Shown piece after piece: positions 9,385 through 18,435 of a DNA stretch of 64,000 nt (within the stretch, counting starts at the first letter, position 1; each line of letters opens with the position of its first letter). Origin of the DNA: QHXW01 sp963768075 (GTDB lineage Bacteria > Acidobacteriota > Terriglobia > Bryobacterales > Bryobacteraceae); the NCBI GenBank assembly GCA_963768075.1, contig CAVYHD010000040.1, positions 124,001 to 188,000 of the forward strand. The letters are read 5' to 3'. The notes under the pieces are model-generated. The model was given only the letters and a program-made list of their open reading frames with translations, was not told where the DNA came from and made no database searches. The translations under genes and the position numbers were made by a program.

Positions 9385-11222
9385 ATGACCCCCACACAGA
9401 CAGGCGAACGGAATCCTGGGCGGCGGCTCCGCGTGTGGCCCGGCGTTCTCGCCGTTGCGGTGCAGTGGCTAGCCTTTTTTGTACTGCCGAGCATCCTGCC
9501 GGACGCCATACTCTACGGAGTACTCGGTGCAGCCGGGTGCGGCGTGGCTGTCCTGGTGTGGTGGCTGTTCTTTAGCCGCGCGCCTTGGTCTGAGCGTTTG
9601 GGCGCTATCGTCCTGATCGTCGTGGGACTCGTCGCGACGTCGCGCTTCATCGACAAATCAATCGCGGGAGGAATGATGGGGTTGATGCTCCCCATGTTTT
9701 CCATCCCGGTCATGAGCCTCGCGCTGGTTGCCGGAGCTGTGGCCGGCAGCCGCTTATCGGATGGGCTTCGCCGCGCCGCAATGGTAACGGCTATCTTGCT
9801 TGGGTGCGGAGCGTTCACTCTCGTGCGGACCAATGGCCTTAGTGGCAAAGGTTCGGATTTCGCCTGGCGTTGGTCAAAGACTCGCGAGGAACGGCTCCTG
9901 GCGCAACCCGGCGGCCAACTCTCGTCGCTCCCAGCCGCGCCGCCGGCACTCCCGCCGGCTCCGGCGCTAGCTAAAATGCCCGGGGAACGGCCGGTAACTC
10001 ACCATCCTAAAGACCGGCCCGTTGCACTCTCGTCAACTCCCGCGGCAGTGGAGCCAGTCGCCATCTGGCCCGGCTTTCGCGGACCCGGCCGCAATAGCGT
10101 CATCCCCGGCACAAGGATCAACGCCGACTGGTCCACTTCACCGCCGGTTAAGTTATGGCGCCGGGAGATCGGACCCGGCTGGTCGTCCTTCGCGGTCCGC
10201 GGCGATCTTATCTACACCCAGGAGCAGCGCGGTGAGGACGAGTTTGTCACCTGTTACAACGCCACCACCGGCAATCCTGTGTGGGCGCACCACGATGTGG
10301 CCCGCTTCTGGGAATCGAATGCCGGTGCAGGCCCGCGCGCGACACCGACCCTCCACGACGGCCATGTCTACACATTTGGTGCAACCGGAATCGTGAACGC
10401 GCTCGATGCCAGGGACGGTGCAGTGTTATGGTCGCGCAACGCGGCGTCCGACGCCGGCGTAAAAACCCCGGAGCTGGGGGTTCGCGAGCTCGCCGCTGGT
10501 CGTCGGCGACTTCGTCATCGTAGCCGCCTCGGGCAAGCTCGTCGCCTATGACCTCGCGACCGGCACTCCGCGGTGGTCCGGCACCGATGGCGGCGATAGC
10601 TACAGCTCGCCACAACTCGTGACCATCGATGGCGTCCCGCAGATTCTGCTGATGAGCGCGGCGGGCGCCACCAGTGTCGCACCAGTGGATGGCAAGCTAC
10701 TTTGGAAATACGCGTGGCCATCCGGTACCCGCATCATGCAGCCGGCCGTGACGGCGGATGGCAACCTTCTGATCACTGCGGGCGACGCCATGGGTGGAGT
10801 CGGCATGCGCCGCATCGCCGTTGCCAATGGACCCGCCGGTTGGACCGCCGACCAGCGTTGGACGTCGGAAGGGTTGAAGCCCAACTTTAACGACACCGTC
10901 GTCCACAATGGCTATGCGTTCGGCTTCAACGGTAGCATCTCTCGCGTGCCTCGACGTCAAGGATGGCACGCGCAAATGGAAGGGTGGGCGCTATGGCCAG
11001 GGCCAATTACTGCTGTTGTCCGACCAGGACTTGTTGTTGGTGATTTCGGAGGAGGGTGAGCTCGCGCTGGTGAAAGCGGCCCCCGACCAGTTCACAGAGC
11101 TGGCGCGCTTCCCGGCGCTGGACGGTAAGACCTGGAACCACCCGGTGCTGGCCGGTGACCGCCTCCTGGTGCGCAACGACAGCGAGATGGCCGCGTTCCG
11201 GCTGTCCCTCGCCGGCGGCTGA
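9385..11222 (+). pseudogene. Membrane-anchored PQQ-like beta-propeller protein, two frameshifts
   Basis: The N-terminal 165 residues hold about five membrane helices. A Pro/Ala-rich linker follows, then a PQQ-type quinoprotein beta-propeller beginning FRGPGRNSVIPG, with repeated DARDGAVLW-like blades. The frame breaks at about 10474, where one extra C in GAGCTGGGGG turns the expected PEWGFASSPLVVGD into another frame. It breaks again at about 10941, where one extra base is proved by comparison with the duplicate at 11721-12094. The blades give a structural role; no dehydrogenase active site could be identified. Its last 375 bp are duplicated downstream. Confidence 0.75.
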
Positions 11223-11227
11223 CCGCG
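10853..11227 (+). repeat. Duplicated segment, copy 1 (PQQ gene 3' end)
   Basis: 375 bp, nearly identical to 11721-12094 (374 bp). The one-base length difference is the extra base at about 10941 that breaks the reading frame here. The similarity begins at CAGCGTTGG and ends at TGACCGCG, just past the stop codon, in both copies. Confidence 0.9.
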
Positions 11228-11408
11228 CTACCGCAAATCCGGTATCGTGCGGTCCCGCCAGCTTTTTGGCCCTCTGAAATACATCCAGGAGCATCTTCTC
11301 GTGCAGCGCACCGTCCGGCCGAAGCCCTGTAGAGTCTGGTAATTATTGTGACGGATATGCTAGACTATCAGGCCAGAATTCAAGGAAGTCCTGAAAAGGA
11401 GAGACGCC

Positions 11409-11579
11409 ATGAGCGAAGATACGAACATTGAAAAAAAAGACCAGGAACCAAAGGCGGCCGAGTTGTCGCAGCAGGAACTGGACAAAGTAGCCGGTGGAAT
11501 TTCATGGTCAGGGTCGGATGGAGACGAAGCCTCGAAAGTAATAAAGACGACTGATTCAGCCTCGCCGAACCTCTTTTGA
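11409..11579 (+). CDS. Small peptide with double-glycine (bacteriocin-type) leader
   Basis: A 56-residue reading frame with a strong ribosome-binding site (AAAAGGAGAG at about 11394-11403). The first 32 residues end in ELSQQELDKVAGG, which matches the ELS..EL.KVAGG leader motif of class II bacteriocin and RiPP precursors cut by C39 peptidases after Gly-Gly. The predicted mature peptide of about 26 residues starts ISWSGSDGDEASK. It has no Cys, so lanthionine or disulfide chemistry is unlikely. No C39 peptidase/ABC transporter or modifying enzyme lies in the window. The C-terminal end abuts a rearranged DUF3592 remnant, so the original C-terminus may have been altered. Confidence 0.65.
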   Translation: MSEDTNIEKKDQEPKAAELSQQELDKVAGGISWSGSDGDEASKVIKTTDSASPNLF

Positions 11580-12089
11580 TTGTTTCTTCTTGCCCTTCTT
11601 CGGTTTGGGCCTCTTTTTTGTGGTGATGGTGGTCCGCGAGGCATCGCCTCCGCGGCCACTTACACCTGGCAGTCGGTCCCGTGCCAGATCGTCGAAAGCC
11701 AGGTGCGCGAAGCGAGCGAACAGCGTTGGACGTCGGAAGGGTTGAAGCCCAACTTTAACGACACCGTCGTCCACAATGGCTATGCGTTCGGCTTCAACGG
11801 CAGTATTCTCGCGTGCCTCGACGTCAAGGATGGCACGCGCAAATGGAAGGGTGGGCGCTATGGCCAGGGCCAATTACTGCTGTTGTCCGACCAGGACTTG
11901 TTGTTGGTGATTTCGGAGGAGGGTGAGCTCGCGCTGGTGAAAGCGGCCCCCGACCAGTTCACAGAGCTGGCGCGCTTCCCGGCGCTAGAGGGCAAGACCT
12001 GGAACCACCCTGTGCTGGCCGGTGACCGCCTGCTGGTGCGCAACGACAGCGAGATGGCTGCGTTCCGGCTGTCCCTCGCCGGCGGCTGA
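11580..12089 (+). pseudogene. Chimeric ORF: DUF3592 remnant fused to PQQ-propeller 3' end
   Basis: The first part (11591-11719) matches 12936-13066 of the downstream DUF3592 gene (ASAATYTWQSVPCQIVES). It has no start codon and has lost one base at GAGGCATCG, where the parent reads GAGGTAATCG. The second part (11721-12089) is the duplicated PQQ-gene end. The two join in frame at an AGCGTT hexamer present in both parents, so the product would be a nonsense fusion. It is most likely a product of recombination rather than a gene. Confidence 0.75.
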
Positions 12090-12094
12090 CCGCG
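11721..12094 (+). repeat. Duplicated segment, copy 2
   Basis: Second copy of the PQQ-gene 3' end (see 10853-11227). Its frame is intact (GFNGSILACLDVKDGTRKW), showing which copy carries the indel. A few synonymous differences, such as CTAGAGGGC for CTGGACGGT, show that the copies have diverged slightly and are not a pure assembly echo. Confidence 0.9.
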
Positions 12095-12179
12095 GCAGCC
12101 GGCTGAACGCATTGAATGCCCGCTGCAGTTTTCTGTCAACGTAGCTTCCGCTTCTCCGCGATACTTCGGTGCTGCAACA

Positions 12180-12725
12180 ATGGGCAGCATGGCTTTGGTC
12201 GTTTTCTTCCGGGGTATCAACGTTGGAGGACACAGGGCTTTTCGTCCGAGCGTGCTCGCTAAAGAACTGCGCATCTACGATGCCATGAACGTGGGCGCCG
12301 CGGGCACGCTTGTCGTTCGAAAACCTGGGTTGCGCGCAAAGTTCCTTGCCGAATTGCGCCGGAAGCTGCCGTTTGAAGCAACAATCGCTTGCTGCGACGG
12401 CCGTGATCTGATTCGACTGGAAATGGACAATCCGTTTGGATCTGAGCCACCGCCCGCGGATGTGGTTCAATTTGTAAGCATCCTGTCGGAGGCTGGACGC
12501 CACAGAGTTTCTCTTCCGATTGCTCTTCCCGAAGGTGGCGAGTGGCTGGTGCGAATCATTGGCTCGAAGAATCGTCTCGTGTATGGGGCGTACCGCCGCC
12601 AGATGAAAACGATTGGCTATCTCGGCCAGATCGACAGGCTCTTCGGGGCGCCGGCGACAACGCGCAGTTGGAGCACAATCCTCTCCGTGCTACGGATTCT
12701 GAAATCCCACGAGCCGGGCAAGTAG
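12180..12725 (+). CDS. DUF1697 family protein
   Basis: A 181-residue protein opening with ALVVFFRGINVGGH, the hallmark of DUF1697 (normally ALLRGINVGG). The family is widespread, with a ferredoxin-like fold and no established biochemical role. The usual IQSGNVVF block is replaced by MNVGAAGTLVVRKPG, a somewhat divergent form. The C-terminal WSTILSVLRIL fits the TRNWNTV.KL element of the family. The start could be ATG 12180 or the Met three codons on. It stands alone between the rearranged patch and the DUF3592 gene, 90 bp beyond the end of the duplication. Confidence 0.75.
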   Translation: MGSMALVVFFRGINVGGHRAFRPSVLAKELRIYDAMNVGAAGTLVVRKPGLRAKFLAELRRKLPFEATIACCDGRDLIRLEMDNPFGSEPPPADVVQFVSILSEAGRHRVSLPIALPEGGEWLVRIIGSKNRLVYGAYRRQMKTIGYLGQIDRLFGAPATTRSWSTILSVLRILKSHEPGK

Positions 12726-12871
12726 GCCGCCTGAGCTGGGAACCTGGATGGGCAATCATAGACGGCGTACCGTTTAACAATCGGCCACTCTGCGTCCCCT
12801 AACGCGCGGGCTCGAATGCGGCTCGAAGGTTGTTTATTTAATGGACACAAAGAACGCCGGGCTGGCTTAGA

Positions 12872-13822
12872 GTGGAAAAAGTGGATTCAGCATCCAACCC
12901 AAGAGCTCCGTCGCGGGCACTTGGCTGCGCCTTCCTGCCCTTCTTCGCTTTGGGCCTTTTTTTCGCGGTGATGGTGGTCCGCGAGGTAATCGCCTCCGCG
13001 GCCACTTACACGTGGCAGTCGGTCCCGTGCCAGATTGTCGAAAGCGCAGTGCGTGAATCGAGCGAGCGTTCTCCCTGGTTCGCGTATCTCCGCTACGCAT
13101 GGTCGACAGGCGAGTCCCTGCGTAGTTCCCGCCTCTTTGGGACCTATCGCGAAGCAGTTCGCTTCACGCGCCGCTGGCCGGCCGGTTCCAGCGCAACCTG
13201 CTATCTCGATCCTCACGATCCGGCGGGCGCGCTGCTCGAACGGAAAGGCACGGGCCTCGTGCTTTTGCTCTTCCTCCCGATCCCCCTGCTCTTCGTATTC
13301 ATCGGGGCCGCCGGATTCTATAGCGTCGTATTTCGTGTGCGGCCGAAACCGCGCGTCTGGCATCCTGCCAACCCCATTGCCGGCCGCCGATTCGCGGCCG
13401 CATTGCTGCTTGTAGTCGGCTCGGTCTTGTTCATTGCGTTTCTCCTGGGTCCTGTGCGCCACGCCATCGCAGCGCGCTCGTGGCGCGCCCAAGAGTGCAA
13501 AATCCTTCGCAGCGAGGTCCGGCGGCGGTATGCCACCACCAAAGGCAGCGACGCCTATTCTCCGGTGATCCTCTACTCATACGCGGTGGATGACCACGAG
13601 CGCCGTTCCGACACCTACAGCTTTTTTGAGTATTCAGCCGGCGGATGGGCGTCAGCGCGGCGTATCACCAACGGCTACCGGCCGGGCTCGACCGTAACTT
13701 GTTACGTCAACCCCGCCGATCCCGACGACGCCACGCTCGACCGCAATCCTTCGCTCGGGTGGCTGATCGGCCTCCTCCCGCTCGCCCTGCTCGCCGGGGG
13801 CCTGGCTGCCTGGCCGCGCTAA
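12872..13822 (+). CDS. DUF3592 domain membrane protein, two domains
   Basis: A 316-residue membrane protein with two copies of the DUF3592 layout: a membrane helix, then a W..C.I..S beta-domain with Y.Y......R, then CYLDPHDP or CYVNPADPDDA, then another helix. Helices are visible near residues 20-40, 127-150, 170-192 and 293-313. Function unknown; extracytoplasmic ligand binding is only a guess. The start is probably GTG 12872 or GTG 12881, with no strong Shine-Dalgarno sequence. Part of its 5' region has been copied to 11591-11719. Confidence 0.75.
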   Translation: MEKVDSASNPRAPSRALGCAFLPFFALGLFFAVMVVREVIASAATYTWQSVPCQIVESAVRESSERSPWFAYLRYAWSTGESLRSSRLFGTYREAVRFTRRWPAGSSATCYLDPHDPAGALLERKGTGLVLLLFLPIPLLFVFIGAAGFYSVVFRVRPKPRVWHPANPIAGRRFAAALLLVVGSVLFIAFLLGPVRHAIAARSWRAQECKILRSEVRRRYATTKGSDAYSPVILYSYAVDDHERRSDTYSFFEYSAGGWASARRITNGYRPGSTVTCYVNPADPDDATLDRNPSLGWLIGLLPLALLAGGLAAWPR

Positions 13823-14116
13823 ACAACCTCATCCATTCGAAGTTCGCAGACATCGAAGCCTCCGAAATGAAGTCGGGTCCGCTTGCACAACTTCAATGGG
13901 CTGAACTGGCTTTTCGCGGATTGTGACCGTTATCACCGCCAATCCGGAAAGCATCACCGCTTTGAGCCTGAACAGGTCGCAGGCAGCTATGATCTACTCG
14001 AAAGGCGTTTGCGGCCCATGTTCGGATCGGCTCGTGCCGTCCCAAGTCGCTTTTCGTCGCAGCCGCTGCCACAAAGTTTGGGTCTCATACGTTCTTGGTA
14101 TGTGAACGCTAGAAGC
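13823..14116. other. Intergenic stretch, nothing recognised
   Basis: About 290 bp between the DUF3592 gene and the sigma factor. The sigma-factor frame is open back to 13883, but that extension has no conserved residues. I see no clear promoter, RNA or repeat. Confidence 0.5.
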
Positions 14117-14644
14117 ATGGCCGAACCGAGCGAGATGGAAGTCACCAACCCCGAAGGACTGGATGCGATTTTTCGTGCTCACTATGAGCGCATTGCCCGC
14201 GTCATTGGCAGGGTCATTCATGACCAGGCCCGCGCGGAGGAACTGGCGGTGGAAGTCTTTCTGAAGTGGTGGCGGAATCCTCAAGCACATGGAGAGCACG
14301 CGGCGGGGTGGCTTTATCGGACCTCCGTACGTGAGGCGTTGGACGAATTAAGACGTCAGACACGCCGGAGCCGATTCGAGCGCCTTTTCAGTTTCGTCCG
14401 CGAGTCGCCTCCCACGCCGGAGCACTTGTACGCCGTAAACGCCGAGCAGCACAGGGTGCGAACCGTGCTCGGAGCTTTGAATCGGCGTCATGCGGAGCTC
14501 TTGCTCCTGTGGAGCCAGGGCCTCAAGCACCAGGAGATTGCCGTCTCTCTCGCAGTGAATTCCAACTACGTCGGAAGTCTCGTCAGCCGTGCTCAAGAAG
14601 CGTTCCGGAAGGAGTATTTGAAACGATATGGAAACCAATCATGA
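14117..14644 (+). CDS. ECF-type RNA polymerase sigma factor
   Basis: A sigma-70 family protein of 175 residues from ATG 14117 (MAEPSEMEVTNPEG). Region 2 reads IFRAHYERIARVIGRVIHDQARAEELAVEVFLKWWR. Region 4 is the helix-turn-helix HAELLLLWSQGLKHQEIAVSL. The usual DLVQE acidic patch is altered to EELAVEVF, so promoter melting contacts may differ. The downstream membrane gene starts 17 bp inside this one, which implies translational coupling and a sigma/anti-sigma pair. The frame is open further upstream, but only the part from 14117 shows family features. Confidence 0.87.
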   Translation: MAEPSEMEVTNPEGLDAIFRAHYERIARVIGRVIHDQARAEELAVEVFLKWWRNPQAHGEHAAGWLYRTSVREALDELRRQTRRSRFERLFSFVRESPPTPEHLYAVNAEQHRVRTVLGALNRRHAELLLLWSQGLKHQEIAVSLAVNSNYVGSLVSRAQEAFRKEYLKRYGNQS

Positions 14645-15545
14645 AGATCTCTGGGTCGCCAACCGGCTGGCAACTATCGAACCACAGTGGAGTCCGAACC
14701 TTGCGCGTGGGCGCGAATTGCTCGACGCTAGGCTGGCGGGGCGACGCCACTCGTGGACTTGGATAGCGGCTGCTGCCGCCACTGCTGCGGTGTGCGTCGC
14801 GGTGCTTGCGCTCCCAGGAACCATGGCGCTTGCGCAGGAACTATGGTACCGGTTTGTTTTGAACCGTGCAGATGTTGTACGGCTCGATTTGTCGGAGTTA
14901 CCGCTGCACATGGAGGTGACAACCAACGGTCTGGAGCAGAGCGTTCAGAATATGGATGAAGCCGAACGCAAAACAGGTTTCAGGCCGTATCTACCGGCAC
15001 CTGGCGTTCTGTCCGCAAATCCTGGCATCACGGTAACTGGGCCGATCGCGGTAGAGCAGACAATCCATGTCCGCGATATCGAATCTGCCCTCGGCAAGGT
15101 GGGAGCAAGCGAGGTGCACGTGCCGGCTGAATGGGAAGGCGTGCAATTGCGCACCGAGATCGGGCCAATGGTGGCGGCGAACTATCCGGACAATGTCCAA
15201 ATACTGCAGGTGCGGCCGATCGAACTCTCCGTCCCTCCCGGTTTTGCGTTGGAGCACTTCGCTGAGTTGGCATTCCGTAGCATCGGGGTTTCCTTGTGGG
15301 AAGCGCGTGCCATGGCCCAGAAGTTCGCAGCCCATCCAGCCTGGTTGCTCGATATTCCGGCTCATGCGGTGGTGAACGTCCAGGAGGTGGCGCTCCGGGC
15401 GGGTCCGGCGCTGCTGATTGAGGACTTCGATGAGAAGGGGGCGGTTAAACGGGCGACCATTGTCCGTAGCACGAGCGAACGAATGTACTCAGTGAGCAGC
15501 AGAAACCGGGAACTAAGTATAAAGATCGCCAACGCCCTTCCTTAG
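14628..15545 (+). CDS. Membrane protein, probable anti-sigma partner
   Basis: A 305-residue product with about 40 cytoplasmic residues, one membrane helix (about 44-65, WIAAAAATAAVCVAVLAL) and an extracytoplasmic domain of about 235 residues with no recognised family. There is no HxxxCxxC zinc motif. The role is inferred from context: its ATG overlaps the sigma-factor 3' end, and one-helix proteins beside ECF sigma genes usually hold the sigma at the membrane. A GGAGTATTTG ribosome-binding site lies within the sigma gene. Confidence 0.65.
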   Translation: METNHEDLWVANRLATIEPQWSPNLARGRELLDARLAGRRHSWTWIAAAAATAAVCVAVLALPGTMALAQELWYRFVLNRADVVRLDLSELPLHMEVTTNGLEQSVQNMDEAERKTGFRPYLPAPGVLSANPGITVTGPIAVEQTIHVRDIESALGKVGASEVHVPAEWEGVQLRTEIGPMVAANYPDNVQILQVRPIELSVPPGFALEHFAELAFRSIGVSLWEARAMAQKFAAHPAWLLDIPAHAVVNVQEVALRAGPALLIEDFDEKGAVKRATIVRSTSERMYSVSSRNRELSIKIANALP

Positions 15546-15573
15546 GCGCCGGCCGCCGTAAGGCGCCACTATT

Positions 15574-15601
15574 CCGGCAGTTGGTTAGTGCCAACTGCCG
15601 G
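15574..15601 (+). terminator. Hairpin after the anti-sigma gene
   Basis: A perfect 11 bp stem, CCGGCAGTTGG / CCAACTGCCGG, with a TTAGTG loop, between two convergent genes. There is no T-run on either side, so it may act bidirectionally or with Rho. Confidence 0.55.
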
Positions 15602-15649
15602 AGAATAGCGCATTTAAACACCCCAGCCTAAACCAGGCCCGGTCGCCCC

Positions 15650-16348
15650 TCACTCCTCCGCCAGTTTCTTCGCCCGCCGAAACACATCCAGCAGCATCTT
15701 CTCGTTCAGCTTCCCCGTCGACGTGTTCTGCTGGCTTGGATGGTACGAACTCACCAGCACCGGGCTGCCCGGTGCAACGCGGTGCTCGCGATCGTGGCCG
15801 AACACAAATGCCGACCGGCTCCGAATCACTCCCCGGTCACGCAGAATCGACAAATATACGTCGAACGCAATCTTGCCCAGCGCTACCACCACGCGCAGAT
15901 TGGACAAAAGGTCGAGTTCCCGCTCCGTGTACCCGCGGCAGTTGCGGATCTCTTCGGTTGCCGGTTTGTTCCCCGGCGGCGCGCAGCGCACAACCGCTGC
16001 GATGTAGGCACCCGTCAGCCGCAGTTCATCGTCGCGGCACCGGCTTTCCGCTTGCGAGGCAAATCCCGCGCGATACAGCACCCGATAGAGAATCCCCCCC
16101 GAGGCGTCACCGGTGAACGGACGCCCCGTGCGATTCGAACCGTGCGCCCCCGGCGCCAGGCCCAGGATCAGCACCCGCGCCTTGGGATCGCCAAACGAAG
16201 GGACCGGTTTCGCCCAGTAGTCACAATCGCGGTAGGCGCGGCGCTTCACCCGCCCGATCTCCGCAATGTAATCCACCAGGCGCGGGCACCGCCGGCAAGC
16301 GATCACCTCCTGCTGCAACACCACGAGCGGCCCGCTGCTAGAATTCAC
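15650..16348 (-). CDS. Uracil-DNA glycosylase, family 5 (UDGb-like)
   Basis: Base-excision repair enzyme. Family 4/5 iron-sulfur cysteines are visible as ACRRCPRL near the N-terminus, then VVRCAPPGNKP and a Cys in IRNCRGYTE. The active-site motif is GLAPGAHGSNRTGRPFTGD; the GLAPGAHG form without a catalytic Asp or Glu at the usual place is typical of family 5 (UDGb). The C-terminal motif is VSSYHPSQQN. Length is about 232 residues from GTG 16348. Starting a few codons later, at GTG GTG TTG before QQEVIACRRC, is equally plausible and would leave room for a promoter, because the divergent SDR starts only 3 bp away. Confidence 0.88.
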   Translation of the reverse strand: MNSSSGPLVVLQQEVIACRRCPRLVDYIAEIGRVKRRAYRDCDYWAKPVPSFGDPKARVLILGLAPGAHGSNRTGRPFTGDASGGILYRVLYRAGFASQAESRCRDDELRLTGAYIAAVVRCAPPGNKPATEEIRNCRGYTERELDLLSNLRVVVALGKIAFDVYLSILRDRGVIRSRSAFVFGHDREHRVAPGSPVLVSSYHPSQQNTSTGKLNEKMLLDVFRRAKKLAEE

Positions 16349-16351
16349 TAG

Positions 16352-17101
16352 ATGAGTTCTCCTTTTCGCCTGGACGGATCGAAAGCGCTGGTCACCGGCG
16401 GCGCAAGCGGCATCGGAGCCGCCACCTGCCGCGCGCTCGCCGGCGCCGGCGCTGCCGTCCTCATCGCCGATATTGACCGCCACGCAGCCGAAACCCTCGC
16501 CAGCGAGCTGCCTGGTGCTTCCACCCTGATCTTCGATATTACCGAGGAAGCCGCGGTCCAGCAGGCCTTCCGGTCGCTCCCCTCGCTCGACATTCTCGTC
16601 AACAACGCCGGCATCGGTCTGGTGGGTGGCATCGAAGAAACGGCGCTCGAGGATTTCCAGAGGCTGTTCCGGGTCAACGTGGAAGGCTTGTTTCTGATCA
16701 CCAAGTACGCCATGCCCCTGCTTTTGGCCTCGAAAGGCTCCATCGTCAATATTGGTTCCGTCGCGGGATTGGTCGGCGTGAAGCGGCGCTTCGCGTATTG
16801 CGCCACCAAGGGAGCCGTCGTCGCCCTCACCCGTCAACTGGCCGTCGATTATCCCACCACCTTGCGAGTGAACTGCATCTGCCCCGGCACCGTCGACACC
16901 CCTTTCGTCGACGCCTACCTGGAGAAGTATCACAAACATGAGAAAGAGAAAGTGCGCGGGGAACTAAACCAGAGGCAGCCCATCGGGCGGATGGGGCGTC
17001 CCGAGGAAATTGCCCATCTGGCTCTATACTTAAGTTCCAAAGAAGCCGAATTTATTAACGGGTCGGTGATACCCATCGATGGCGGTTGGACAGCTACCTA
17101 A
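16352..17101 (+). CDS. Short-chain dehydrogenase/reductase
   Basis: A classical SDR of 249 residues with a Rossmann fold. The NAD(P)-binding TGGASGIG is near residues 15-22, followed by the acidic ADIDRH at the end of strand 2, which favours NAD. NNAGIG lies near 88, and the catalytic Ser of NIGSVAG and the YCATK Tyr/Lys pair are present. The C-terminal INGSVIPIDGGWTA is standard. Substrate unknown; the best match by eye is to 2-keto-3-deoxy-fuconate or 3-oxoacyl-type reductases. The ATG has no Shine-Dalgarno sequence and sits 3 bp from the divergent glycosylase start, so the mRNA could be leaderless. Confidence 0.9.
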   Translation: MSSPFRLDGSKALVTGGASGIGAATCRALAGAGAAVLIADIDRHAAETLASELPGASTLIFDITEEAAVQQAFRSLPSLDILVNNAGIGLVGGIEETALEDFQRLFRVNVEGLFLITKYAMPLLLASKGSIVNIGSVAGLVGVKRRFAYCATKGAVVALTRQLAVDYPTTLRVNCICPGTVDTPFVDAYLEKYHKHEKEKVRGELNQRQPIGRMGRPEEIAHLALYLSSKEAEFINGSVIPIDGGWTAT

Positions 17102-17148
17102 GTTATTTATTAAAAAGCCACAATCTCTTATCTTGGAGAAAAAACAGT

Positions 17149-17178
17149 TTGACTGGAAAGCGTTCCGTGCTCCAGAAT
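17149..17178 (+). promoter_or_regulatory. Candidate sigma-70 promoter of the PBP gene
   Basis: TTGACT at 17149-17154, an 18 bp spacer, and CAGAAT at 17173-17178. It lies about 80 bp before the preferred ATG at 17260. A small CCGAC-TC-GTCGG hairpin follows in the leader. Confidence 0.4.
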
Positions 17179-17259
17179 GAAATTAGCCGACTCGTCGGTC
17201 CTGAGGCGCCACTGCCGATTGGGAAGTCCGGTGTGGTTGAGCCTCAGTCTCTAACCAAT

Positions 17260-18435
17260 ATGCATTTCCCGCAAAACGGTTTTAGAGCTACCCTTCGCTT
17301 CGCAGTTTTCGCCTGTCTGCTCTCCCTGATGGCGGTCGAACTTTTCGCCGTCGCGAGCACGGCCACTCCAGCAAAGAAGAAGAAAAAGCACCACGTCGCG
17401 GCCCCGGCCAAGCTGACCACCATTTCAACCACGCGCCGCGTCCGGCGGCACGTCTATAGCCCTTGGACCGAACCGACATACGCGGATTCCACCTCCGGGG
17501 ACAATGTCGATGGCGAGGATCTCACGGTGCGCCGCGCGGCTGTCGATGCGCTCGGGTCCTTCAACGGAGCTGTCGTAGTCGTGGATCCCACGACCGGCCG
17601 CATCCTGACAATGGTCAACCAGAAATTGGCCCTAGGCGGTGGCTTCCAGCCTTGCTCCACGATTAAAGTCTCGGTGGCTTTGGCCGCGTTGAAAGAAAAG
17701 TTGATCGAACGCACCACTAAGGTTAGGCTTTACGGCCGTACGAAAATGGAGTTGACCGAGGCCCTGGCACGCTCCAACAACTACTATTTCGCCAACATGG
17801 GGATTCAACTGGGCTACGAGCGGGTCAACTACTATGCACGCCTGTTCGGATACGGCGAGACCGCCGGTCTTGATATTCCAGGCGAAAAGCCGGGCTACTT
17901 TCCACCTGCCCCACCGAAGAACGGCGGCATGGGGATGCTGACGAGTTTCGGCGAGGAAATCTCCCAAACCCCCCTGGAGTTGGCGGCTTTGATCTCCGCG
18001 GTGGCTAACGGTGGCACGCTCTATTATTTACAATACCCTCGCACGCAGGATCAGATTAGTCAGTTCACCCCGCGCATCAAGCGAGAACTGGAAATCAAGG
18101 ATGTCATCTCTGAAGTCAAGCCTGGGATGGAGGGTGCCGTCGATTTCGGCACTGCCCGTCGCGCCCACCAGGATGAAGTCATCATGGGCAAGACCGGCAC
18201 TTGCAGCGAAGGCCGTACCCACCTGGGTTGGTTTGGGTCATTTAACGACTCAGGGCCCAATAAGTTGGTTGTAGTCGTTCTGTTGACCGGAGGCCGCCCC
18301 TCAATCGGGCCGATGGCCGCCGGAGTGGCTGGCGACGTCTATCGTCACTTGGCTCAGCAAAACTACTTCGCTTCCAACCACACCGCGCTCACACCGGCTG
18401 CGCTGGTGTCGACGCCGATTTGCTGCTCTCGCTGA
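17260..18435 (+). CDS. Penicillin-binding transpeptidase-domain protein
   Basis: A DD-transpeptidase/beta-lactamase-fold protein that would act on peptidoglycan in the periplasm. From ATG 17260 it has a signal-anchor (FAVFACLLSLMAVELFAVAS), a Lys/His-rich linker, and a transpeptidase domain with all three motifs: STIK (with PCSTIKVSVALAAL), SNN (ARSNNYYF) and KTGT. No glycosyltransferase or PASTA domain is present, so it is a small class-B-like form of 391 residues. The frame is open back to 17086 inside the SDR gene, but a promoter at 17149-17178 and the signal sequence support the later start. Its 3' end overlaps the convergent obgE by 47 bp. Confidence 0.87.
   Translation: MHFPQNGFRATLRFAVFACLLSLMAVELFAVASTATPAKKKKKHHVAAPAKLTTISTTRRVRRHVYSPWTEPTYADSTSGDNVDGEDLTVRRAAVDALGSFNGAVVVVDPTTGRILTMVNQKLALGGGFQPCSTIKVSVALAALKEKLIERTTKVRLYGRTKMELTEALARSNNYYFANMGIQLGYERVNYYARLFGYGETAGLDIPGEKPGYFPPAPPKNGGMGMLTSFGEEISQTPLELAALISAVANGGTLYYLQYPRTQDQISQFTPRIKRELEIKDVISEVKPGMEGAVDFGTARRAHQDEVIMGKTGTCSEGRTHLGWFGSFNDSGPNKLVVVVLLTGGRPSIGPMAAGVAGDVYRHLAQQNYFASNHTALTPAALVSTPICCSR

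Noticed and set aside
16348..16939. N-terminal extension of the uracil-DNA glycosylase frame to 16939
   Set aside because: The extension lies wholly antisense to the SDR gene and has no conserved residues; the family starts near 16348.
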